From contig NC_067283.1 of the NCBI RefSeq assembly GCF_020740795.1, positions 113,651,206 through 113,715,205 on the forward strand: a stretch of 64,000 nucleotides of DNA. Reading direction: 5' to 3'. A model generated the notes under the pieces. That model made no database searches. It was not told where the DNA came from and saw only the letters and a list, made by a program, of their open reading frames with translations. The stretch is from Apus apus (Eukaryota; Chordata; Aves; Apodiformes; Apodidae). The position numbers were made by a program, and so were the translations under genes. Positions 35,175-45,220 of this stretch are shown in pieces (position 1 is the stretch's first letter; every line of letters begins with the position of its first letter).

Positions 35175-35247
35175 TGGAGAATGCGGGCATCGATCCCGCT
35201 ACCTCTCGCATGCTAAGCGAGCGCTCTACCATTTGAGCTAATTCCCC
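35175..35247 (-). tRNA. tRNA-Ala (anticodon AGC), copy 3
   Basis: Identical to the other intact copies over 73 bases. On the minus strand the gene is followed at once by TTTTT (35,170-35,174 on the plus strand is aaaaa), a good polymerase III terminator. Confidence 0.97.
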
Positions 35248-35830
35248 TCGGTGACACCAGGGGTTGCTTACTGCCACTTCCCACTTCCCTGCCTCTCCCT
35301 GACAGACCGAACAACCCCCAGTGGCACTGACACTTCATCTGTCTCAAGTAGAAACAAAACTTTCTCCCAGTAATCACATTGATTTTCTACCCCAGTATCA
35401 TCACACTGGTAGCTGTGCAGTCAGAGGCCACCGCTCGGGTTCTAATCCCTCACGGAAGTCACTAGCAGGCAGGAACAGAAGGCAACTTCTCAGTTAAATG
35501 CAGGAACAACAAGGTCTTTCTTAAAGTGCATGGATTTTGACAGCCTGAGTGGGAATTTTGCCTCACATGAAATATGGACTCTTTGATATAACAGCATATG
35601 TTTTATTCAGCTGAGCTGCATCTGGATAACAGAAGGCCTTGTGCTCCCGAGCCATTGCAGATTTATGTTCACACAAAACCATTCTGACTGTTTAGAGAAA
35701 TATGGATCTATTTAAAGATTGTATTTTTCTAAAATAGTTTTTTCCTATTTGTAATCCATCGGTGGAAGTGAATCAGCTAAATGACTTCACCCATTTCCTC
35801 ATATTATATTACAATATAATAGATGTGACT

Positions 35831-36345
35831 GAATAGAATAATAGAATGGTTAAGGTTAGAAGGGACCTTAAAGAACATGAGTTTTCAACCTCCCTGCTAT
35901 GAGCAGGGACACCTCATACTAGACCAGGCTGCACAAAGCCTCATCCAGCCTGGCCTGGAACACCTCCAGGAAGGGGGCTTCCACAGGTCCCTGGGCAACC
36001 TATTCCAGTGCCTTACTATCCTCATGGTGAAGAATTTATTTCAGATGTCTACCACAAATCTCTCCTCTTTCAGTTTAAAACCATTACCCCTTGTCCTATC
36101 ACTGCCCTCTCTGGTGAGAAGCCCCTCCCCAGCTTTCTTGTAGCCCCTTCAGGTACTGGGAGGCCACTATAAGGTCTCCCTGGAGCCTCGTCTTCTCCAG
36201 CCCAAACACCCTCAGTCTGTTTCTCTAGCAGAGGTGCTCCAGCCCTCTGATCATCTTCACAGCCCTTCTCAGGACCCACTGCAACAGCTCCATGTCTCTC
36301 CTATGCTCAGGGCTCCAGAGCTGTAGCCACTACACAGAACAGAGT
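35831..36345 (-). mobile_element. CR1 LINE 3' fragment
   Basis: About 515 bases of CR1 in minus orientation. The 3' tail (ccattctattattctattc in reverse) lies at 35,831-35,850. The body shows the familiar reversed CR1 text (cctggaacacctccaggaag, cccttgtcctatcactg, gagaagcccctccccagctt, cttctccagcccaaacaccct). It is 5'-truncated and moderately diverged. Confidence 0.9.
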
Positions 36346-39300
36346 TCTTACAGTTCTTTCACTTGTGGCAATAGAGTTTGGGCCCAAGTTAAAAGAAAGG
36401 GAAAAAAAAGAGCAAGCACTCAAATGGAACATTGGAAAAAAAACCCAAACCCTAACAGAGCACATTGTTTGCATGTCTCACAAATTTTTAAGGTGTGACT
36501 GTACCACCAGATAGACACACACATTCACATATACATATAAAAACCCAAGAATATATAATTTAAATGTGGAAAAAAATAATGGGTATAATGAAACCATAGT
36601 GAAAATTCTGTTTGGTGGCTTTGGTTTCAGCTCTGCAAGATCAGAGTCAGAAAACAAAAAAGCAAGCAGGGACTCAGTGTTTCCTGTTAACTACTGAAGT
36701 CTTCTCCCTTTGAAAGTGTCATTAAGAGGAAAAAAAAAAAAGTAACTGTTTATGACTTCACACAGTCATAAAAAAGAAGAAGAAGCAGGCAGTAAGTGCA
36801 AAGACACACAATTTACTTGATTAAAACCCTAAGAAAAGGAACCTTGGGGAATCATGTTTCTTTTCCCTGTAAAAAGAGAAAGGGAAGTTTGAGTGAATCC
36901 CTCAGAAATCTTGTAGTGGTCTGGGACTTTAGCTTTGATTCTAGAAAATGAAATAATAAAAAATAAAGAATTCTGAACTTCTATTTAATATTTTAAGTGT
37001 ACATACTTGCCTTTCTGGAAAAAAACCCAATATCTGAAAAAAATTTATTGAATAACTCTAGAAATAAGGATCTCTTAGTTTGCTTCCTGATTTGCCCAAG
37101 ACCCTTGAGGACACATTAATCACACTGACATGGAAAGATCTTTCAATTCTCTCCTCTACAAGGACTCCATGACTTCAGAAAGTACAATAATCCAATTACA
37201 GTCTTTGCAGGACTTCTAGGTTAATACCTGAATACAGATTTGATTTTTTTTTTAACTGGGATTACATTTGTGTCCATGAAATAAACCACAGTATCAAATT
37301 TTAGAGTTTTACTGAGCCAAATATTTAAAGATCCTAAATCATTCTCTGCATGTATCACTCTTGCTGTGCTCTATATAATTGAAGAACAACATCTGTAGAA
37401 GTGCTCTGCAGTCAACAACTCAGTACTTGTCTGTAGCCAGAAGTTTCAGACTCAGAGAGTGGAGGTTTATCAGACAGAATCAAATCCCACATGATCAACT
37501 TATATGTTAACACATTTTAAAACTATTTGACCAACCGAACTTCAACACCGAAACAACTACTTGTACAGCATTTCCTCCAGACTCTCTCACCTGTTCAACC
37601 CTGAAAATGAAGCACTTCTCCCTTCTCCACTGTGCTTTTCCAACTTACATCTGACCTTCAAGTGCATTACTGAAACTTTTTTTTTTTTCCTTTTTTGGCT
37701 ACAGCAGATCCCAGAGAGCATGGTATTGTGGCATTAGGCCTAGCAGAATCCCAAAATGGGAGGGAAAAAGGTGTTAGCTGAAAAACATTAAAACAACATC
37801 TCCAGTTTACATTTGTACCTGTAGGAATGGTTTTATTACTGTATAAAGTTCTAACAGTAGAAAGGATGGGGATACTCTGTGAAGGAACTTCTGGCTTTCT
37901 AATGCAATACCACTTTCTCATTACTTTTCTTTCCAATTCCATTCAGAGTGTAAGACAATTGCTAAAGTACCTTGGCTTTCTTGCCCAAACAACTTGCATC
38001 ATCCTTTAGGTACATAAACCCTTTCCTTCTTCTTTTTCCTTTGTCCATCATGGCGTCTGTAATTTCTGAACACCATGTGCATACAGAACTAAAACACTGA
38101 CAACAGATTTTAGGAACCCCACCGTACAACATGGTGCAGAGTATGCTGCGCTTCAAAAGATGACACAGAAAACCTCTGAACAGCTTGACTAAGGGAAGCC
38201 TAAATGGCCCTACAGGTGCAAATTCACTTTTAAGGTAGAACAGAAGCAATATAAAATAAATCCAGTGCCTTTTTTCATCCAAAGGTACTCTAGGAATATT
38301 ACTATTTTAGGAATAGTAAAATAATCATAACAAAAAGAATAGAAAACAGAATTTTCTAGAGAAGGCAGAATAACCAGAGGTGAACCAAAAAAAGCAAGAC
38401 ATTAATTATTATTAACCAGAGAAAGAAGAGAGAGAATTCACAAGCTATCACGACCATTAATTGTAAATCACAAAAGCTAACCTCACTTTCTGAAATTGTC
38501 AAACACTGCCAATTAGGACCACTGGTCTAACCCCAAATCCCCGTACCAAAAGCCCTGTACACGCTCTCCCATTAATGAACTCCAGCATCTTGTTATCTGC
38601 TCCCTACCTCTGGTTGAGACAGCTGGCTTTTGGGAAAAAATGTTTCTCCCTCTCATATTAAAGCATAATCAATGTGGAAAGAAGCACGTGAAATTAATTT
38701 GTAGAAGGCAATTAAGTTCTTACAGCTGGAATTATTCTGCAGATACCACAGACTTTTCAGCAACTGGCTGACAGAAAGCCCCACTAGGCAATACATCTGG
38801 CGAAGTAAGAAAGCTTGATACTTCTTTTACCCTATGATGTCTGCACGTGACCAGTGGGATTTTTCCACCAAGAGCTCTGAAACATCCAGAAGTTCCTTTA
38901 CTTAGTCACATAGTAATTGCAAACACAGCACTTAATTATGATAAAAACACTCCAGAACACCAGAGTGACAGAATTCCACTTCCAGAAGTGACTCAGTTAT
39001 GCCAGTTATGACACAATACATTTCAGTACACTAGAGTAACAACCTAGCTTTAAATGAGCTGGCTTGATTACTATAAAACAAGATAAAATGTTGAGTGGAA
39101 TTTTTATCAGAATGCCTTCTGCTCTCTGTATGAGTGACAAAAATGGGAGATCTAAAATAACTCTCAGATAAAAAAGCATTATTTTCTTCCAAACAGTAGT
39201 ACATAACTCTAAGATTTATACTGCAAAGCAATTAAACAAACCAATCCCCAAAAACAACTTTAACCCTTACAGATTTTGTGTTCAGTTGGTTGCTTGTTTT

Positions 39301-40380
39301 TTGGTTTTTTTCTTCCCCCCTTAGTATTCTTTCAGAATAAAAATCACCAGTGTCTTAAAAACACTTACAATGTAAAACAAACCGACCTACAGAAACCTCC
39401 TAATGTGAATGAATTAAGCTTCTATGAACACAGCCCAGGCAGGATCAGGGTTCCATCACACCAGCTTTGGAATGGTAAAGTAAATCTACAGGGCTTAATT
39501 CAGGGAATGCCCAAGCAGGCTAAAAACTGCACACAAACTGGCACATACTGATTCCTACCAAACTCTGTTACTAAGCAGTGGCAGTCTTAAGGCCTTAATA
39601 CAGCAAGTAGGGGAAAAATTATTTAAAATCAAACAAAATCCAGAACTAGCTATAAATTAAGCAGTGACAAAACAACCTAAGGACAGCTACAGCATGTTCA
39701 CCTCTTACTTTTAAAGAGCCTAACCTTCAAGTTGATAGATTTATCATTAAAATGAAACAAATAAATTTGTTTCCAGATCAGTAGCCAAATCTAAAACACT
39801 GAAGGAAAAACATTCTAAACCTCAGAAATAATTTTATGGAATTAGGCAACTAAATCAACATCAATGTTTGGGAAAAAAAAAAACCAAAACAAAAATAGTG
39901 AGACAGCAGATCTGGTTTATGTCAGAAAAAACCTCCTTCCAAAACTATTTCTGAACTTAATGGCTACAATAAGAATAAAACTTGATTTGTTGATGAAGAT
40001 TTTGATGGCTCACAAAGTTTTGCCTCCATTCTACACTCACTCATCAACTGTGAGCTTGCCTTTTTCAAATTATACACCACCATGCTCTACAGTCCTTTTA
40101 GAATTAGGACAAGGAAACCACACCTATCAGAAAAGCTGCTGCATTCCCTGATGAAACGGCCTGCTTTCAGTGTATCCCAAGCACAGGTATAGCACAAAAA
40201 CATCACAACCAATCTGAATTAGAAACGCAAAGTTTAAGTTAGCACCCACTTCAACAAGTTTTTCAAGCCATGGTGTCCTCTGATTTGATTCTTCTGCTTC
40301 TTTCTTGGGCTGAACGCTGCAGACTGACCGAACTCTGGCTGAACAGTCCCAGAAGAGGAAGAAAACAACAGCGGTTAAAT
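36346..40380. other. AT-rich intergenic DNA, no confirmed gene
   Basis: No gene was recognised. On the minus strand 38,073-37,978 has an exon-like outline: an acceptor ending ggtgttcag, a frame containing MMDKGKRRRKGFMYLKDD, and AAGCCAAG|gtactt. Another minus-strand donor (CAG|gtgagagag) lies at 37,588. Both could belong to a transcript from the CpG segment at 40.5 kb, but neither is convincing alone. Confidence 0.35.
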
Positions 40381-40456
40381 TTTTACTTATATGATGGAAG
40401 ACTGGTATTGGAGCAGGTGTTGAGAGCCATCGAAGGAGAACTGGAGCCTGAGTCAT
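40127..40456 (-). CDS. Open reading frame downstream of the 40.5 kb CpG segment, unrecognised, possibly not a gene
   Basis: A 109-codon ATG frame on the minus strand begins MTQAPVLLRWLSTPAPIPVF after a good initiation context (accATGa). Its first 20 residues, rich in Leu/Arg/Ser/Pro, could resemble a mitochondrial presequence. A pyrimidine tract and ttcag at the CCAGAGTTCGG boundary, and a possible donor at ATATAA|gtaaaa, suggest that the frame may really be two exons split by a short intron. No family is recognised. Low confidence; a noncoding first exon is as likely. Confidence 0.2.
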   Translation of the reverse strand: MTQAPVLLRWLSTPAPIPVFHHISKNLTAVVFFLFWDCSARVRSVCSVQPKKEAEESNQRTPWLEKLVEVGANLNFAFLIQIGCDVFVLYLCLGYTESRPFHQGMQQLF

Positions 40457-40499
40457 GGTAGTCCAGAGCAGTAGTAGGAAGGGCACCAGAAGAAGACAC

Positions 40500-40920
40500 A
40501 AAACCACCCCCTCCTGAACAACAGCAACACCCGCCGCGCCTCCTCCTCCGCGCAACCGCAGCCTCCCAGCCGCACTTCATGAGATCCACCACGACGACAA
40601 CCACTGCGACCAGAAAACCCCTGAGCAAAAGACTACCAACAAACCTCCTCCTGCACCAGCTTTGTCGCTCCACGGCCTCAGCCCAGGCTCGCTCAGGTTG
40701 ACAACAAACCCCGGAGGAGCTGCTGGGCCCCGCCGTCCCCTCAGGGCCTGGGCTCTGCGGCCCGCCCTGCGCCAGGACCTTCTGCGGCGCCGGCTGCTCC
40801 CGCCCTCCTGGTGCCCACGCTCTCCTCTTGGGAAACTGCCCCCCTCCGCCTTTTATTTTTTCTTTTCTGTCTTTAATCATAGATGGCTGCGGTGGGAGTT
40901 TGCTGTCCTACAAAATGGGA

Positions 40921-40951
<31 letters not shown>

Positions 40952-41028
40952 AAATTTTTTTTTCTGTGGGAAATGCTGTCGCACGCCCGGTCTGCTCCTT
41001 GCCCTCGAGGCTCTGGCTGGGATGGCGG
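40500..41028. promoter_or_regulatory. Small CpG-rich segment, candidate bidirectional promoter between MCM4 and UBE2V2
   Basis: GC-rich, CpG-containing DNA in otherwise AT-rich surroundings, about 8 kb left of UBE2V2. A YY1-like agatggctgcgg lies at 40,882-40,893. On the plus strand, gggatggcgg|gtgagtct (donor at 41,029) looks like the end of a first exon. On the minus strand it leads into the open frames and splice-like signals at 40.1-40.5 kb. No TATA box is evident. It may drive a long noncoding RNA, the candidate minus-strand gene ending at 23.9 kb, or an alternative UBE2V2 first exon. Confidence 0.4.
40920..40952. repeat. AT dinucleotide microsatellite
   Basis: About 16 AT units with one G interruption, next to the CpG-rich segment. 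Confidence 0.9.
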
Positions 41029-43034
41029 GTGAGTCTTCCAAATAAAAGCCTTGTCCGTGCGGTGAGCGTGCCTGGTGGCCCGGGCTGGTGTTCCTGCTGA
41101 GGTGCCCGGTGCTAAAGTGCCTGCTGCACCTTCGGGAGGGGAGAAGGCAACACTGGAAAGAGGCTTTTTTGTGGCTGTAAGTTGCAGGAGTAACAGCTGG
41201 GTGTGTGTGTGCCTTTCAAAGGACCTGGATGTTTTTTTTCAGAATGTAAATGCGTTTTCCAGTGGTATTGCTTTGAGGGTGGAGGTTGGAAAAAGTAATT
41301 AAAATATGTATAATGATCTCTGTTTAAGGAGGACAAAATTATTATTTTACAACTGCATTCCTAGTATTTTCTAGCACTTGCGACTCTTAACTAACTTGAA
41401 TATACAACTTACCTTCCTCTGTTATTTTCCTTTTTATTTTTCCTTAAACTTAATATTTTCCTTTTTATTTTTCCTTAAGCTTAAGACTGGTTGGCCACTG
41501 TAAGAGCTTTTCCTGTCTTAGAAAAGATCTTGCCCTTTGAACCTTCAAGCATCAGGTTAATTGCTAGCAAGAAGAGGCCGCTTCAGTAGTGGATGGAAAG
41601 GCCCACTTTTGATCTGCCCCGACAGCAGGTTGGTTGAAACTGTATAAGATAAGCTGCTCCAATATGCTCCCTTCTTCCTCAGGTCTTTCGAGTCTCTAAT
41701 AATTTTGAGAATGACTCATCTCCTGCACATTTTAAACTTAGTTATCTTTGCATATTGCTAAATATTCTTCCTGCAAAAAGTAAAAGAAGGGAAAACAGGA
41801 ACTAAAAATATTTTACCAAGAGCTGAGCTGTTCTTCTGATGCCAAGCTAATGCGTTTTTGTAGTTCACGAGTGGTCCTTTTGCTAAGCGTTAGTAAAACA
41901 CTTCTCAGGTGAATAAAGTGTTACAAAAAACATGTTAATGGGATTAGACAACATGAAACAAGATCAGTGCAAACTTTAAGTTTTTACCTGTCAGTTAAGG
42001 TTATAGCAGCCTTTGAATTGACAGCCATCTCTAAACAGCTTTCTGTGAGAAAAGCTGTATCTTTTCTGAAGTCACAAACAAAAATACGGTGTGGTGTTAT
42101 TTTTTAAAATCCCTTATTTTAAAATAACAATAACCAACCAGGAAGTTAGTCACGGATGCTTGCCCTAAATAGCCCTTTGTCATTGCTGCTAAAAATGATT
42201 GACCTTTACTGTGGATTAATTAGTATTGGTTAGCTACCTCACTGTAAAGTCCTGCACATGATCAAATGAGCAAATGCTGTCATGGCCAGATGAGAGTCAA
42301 CAGGTGATTGATTTTGTGTAAATAAGAACATGTGAAAAACACAGGTGCCTTACTTCATTCGGATTTTGTATCACAGTTTCTACTACAAATTAAATGCTTG
42401 TGATAAGAAAGCTTCCCCAAGTGAGAAGTACAGTTGCAGGTTTTCTAACCTTCCTTCTATCAACATTCAACTTCAGGATTGATTTTTTTTTTTTCACATG
42501 TCTGATTTGACAGTTTTGTGCAGCTGATGATGTCTTCCAAGGGTCTCCTTAAGCTTTCTGTTACCAGTAGTTGATCAACTGCTTTACTAAACTTCCAAAA
42601 AGAACAAGGAGGTTTTTTTTCTGTTTTGATACAGAAAGCTGTTTTCCGCCTAGTGTTTCCAACACAGAAAGCATGCTGAATCTTCTGTACATGTTCTAGT
42701 AGCTGCCATAAAAAAAAAAATTATATGCCAAATATTTCTCCTTACTCCACAAGTGTTACAAATAAATCAATTGCATGCTATTTTGAATCTTTAAAACATT
42801 CTACAAACATGAAAAACTGTACAGAATGATTCACTCCCCCTAAAAAAAATATTTTGGCTCTGGAATGACTAGCTTTAGTATTAAAAAACCCAGTCATCTA
42901 ACATAGCTTAAAATTACAGATGGCCATAAATCCACAGCAGCTGTTTTTCTGATTGCTGCTTTCATTTGCACCATTCATGCTCCTAGAGCTGACAATTACC
43001 TATGTTTTATTCTGAGTACCATTATTCAGAAGAA
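41029..43034. other. Intergenic DNA, no gene recognised
   Basis: AT-rich sequence without recognisable exons or RNA genes. The only structure seen is a 31-base tandem duplication at 41,423-41,484. Confidence 0.5.
41423..41484 (+). repeat. 31-base tandem duplication, pyrimidine-rich
   Basis: Two copies of a tattttcctttttatttttc unit that continues into cttaaacttaa / cttaagcttaa, with period 31 and one mismatch visible. Confidence 0.85.
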
Positions 43035-43248
43035 AATAAGTTATTTACTGTGAGGGTAGTGAAGCTCTGGAACAGGTTGCCTGGGGAGGTGGTGGAAGCC
43101 CCATCCCTGGGAACATTCAAGGTCAGGCTTGATGAGGCTCTGAGCAACCTGATCAAGTTAGAAAAGTCCCTGTGCATTGCAGGGGGGGCTGGAGCAGATG
43201 TCATTTAAAGATCCCTTTCCAACCCTACATGTTTTATGATTCTATGAT
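43035..43248 (+). mobile_element. CR1 LINE 3' fragment
   Basis: About 210 bases of CR1 3' end in plus orientation: ctctggaacaggttgcctgg, ggtggtggaagccccatccc, aacattcaaggtcaggct, ctgagcaacctgatc and cctttccaacccta, with the tail atgattctatgatt. It is typical and clear. Confidence 0.92.
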
Positions 43249-45147
43249 TTTTTTCTTCCCCTTCCTATGTTCTTGTGGCTGGAACTGTCAGAAAATCTGT
43301 AACAAATCAACACTGGAGCTTGTCAAGCACTATGAATACAGCCACAAAGAGTAAAAACAGTGTGTCACTTCCAGTTATTCCCACTTTGTGTTGCCACCTG
43401 CCAAAGCAACCAGCTCAAGGAACAATTGAATAGGTATGTACAGTTGCTCCAAGCTCTCCGTCACGTGTTGGGAGCAATGTACATAAACAAGCAGATTCAT
43501 TGTCACCAGAAGCCAGTAAGATGACATGCAAACAGGCCAGGCCAGTTAGAAACCAGTCAGGTGGAAATCTTGCCTCCACTCATGCTATGGTTTGGTTTCC
43601 CCTTAGGCTGACTTAGACTTGATGGATGAGTAGTTCCTCCTGTTCTGCAGTCATACTCCTCTGGAGCGAGATCTGTGGCTTAACTTAGCAAAGAGTTTGC
43701 CATTGTCTGGCATAGTTCTGACACAACATGAGCAGTCTCCTTTACTTGGTGAATGAAGAAGCTTGAGCAGCAGTAAGAATGTCACCGTGTGGTAGATCAC
43801 TGGCTGTATAATCTGGCTGTATGTGCAAGAGTACATAGAGCCTATGGAGAAGAGCACGAGTGCGAGTACCATGTCAAATCGGGCAGGGGTTGTAAACTTA
43901 ATCTCACCCGACAGAACCAGAATCCCAGTTCTCTTGCTGGGTTTATACACAGCAACAAGCTTGTGCTTCAGAGATACCTGAGAGACTTCTGTTAAAATAA
44001 CAGGGAGTGGGAAGCTGCAAACTTGGCCTGGGTTCGGTTGAGCTTGAAAACCTGGGGTGCTCAACTCCAGGAATGTGCAAGGTGTTAAAATCTCCAAGAC
44101 AACGTGGTTGAGCTTGCATTTCAGGCTTTCTGCTGAGAGCTTTCTGCTCCCTCTCCTGAGTACTCCTGAAGGAGGGGATGGAAGAGAGAGGGTGGCAGGA
44201 GGATTCCGAGGGGGAATACCGAGGCCAAGGGGTTGTGGAAGGGGTCCCGAGGAAGCAAAAGGCAGCCTGTTGCTTAAGTGGGTGTCATTTTTACAGCAAG
44301 TATCAGAAGCTTCTTAAAAATGCACCGATTGAGCTAGTACTAGTGATAGGTAACTCTCTAGATCTGCATCTTGAGTTAGGTACTTGCTGTTGGTAAGTGA
44401 AGATGAAAATTAAATTGTTAAAGATGGCTTATTACCATGTTCCTTGTCTGTGATGTAGGTTGTAGGCTCTGCATCAGGTCATGCAAGCATTTGTCATGCT
44501 CGTGCAAGTTCGTATTTCAAAATGAAAGTGTTTTAAGGCTGGTAAAAGTAATGTGCTAATTATAGGCAAGTGCATTTGGTGAGGTTAGAAATAGGGGTAA
44601 ATACGGTAATAAATAAGGAAAATACAGATACTTTTTAATTTCACTTTGTCACCCCAGAGAAGCTAGACACCTTCCAAAAGGATATTATACATATATAAAA
44701 CCATAAGCTTTGACTATAAAACTGTTTCTATCAGGTCTATAATGTTTTTCACCCATTAAACATTTCCTTTACCGGGTTTTTAATGGGTATGGGTTGAAAA
44801 TTGGAAAGAACGTGGGTTTCTTTGTTGAATTTGTAACAGTTGTTCAATAAAATCTGGGATCGTTCAATAACACATTTGGTTTCTTGTAAGCAACTTGGTA
44901 TTTTTGAGAGCTTCTTCAATGAAAACAGCTAAAAAATAAAGACTTGTGGTGCAGAAGAGATTAGTAAGATTATTCGGGTAGCGTACATGCTGAAAGCTGT
45001 ATTGCATGGTTGCAGCTGAGAGTTGCAGTTACTGGTGAGTGTGAGGAATGACTCAGCAACAGAGAACAGATACGTAGTGGTGTCAGTCTTAGTGAGGGTG
45101 GAGGGTGGAGTGGCTAAGTATAAGTTTGCAAGGTTGAAAAAACAGAA
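43249..45147. other. Intergenic DNA, no gene recognised
   Basis: The longest open frame, 148 codons on the minus strand (43,651-44,097), has no recognised family, no splice support and mixed composition. I see nothing else here that I can name. Confidence 0.45.
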
Positions 45148-45220
45148 GGGGAATTAGCTCAAATGGTAGAGCGCTCGCTTAGCATGCGAGAGGTAGCGGG
45201 ATCGATGCCCGCATTCTCCA
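45148..45220 (+). tRNA. tRNA-Ala (anticodon AGC), copy 4
   Basis: Identical to copies 1-3 over 73 bases although it lies almost 10 kb from copy 3. G3:U70 and the AGC anticodon are present, and a TTTT terminator follows within about ten bases (gttgtattttcc). Confidence 0.97.

Noticed and set aside
43651-44097. 148-codon minus-strand frame in the intergenic region
   Set aside because: No domain, no promoter or splice support, and mixed hydrophobic composition typical of chance frames.
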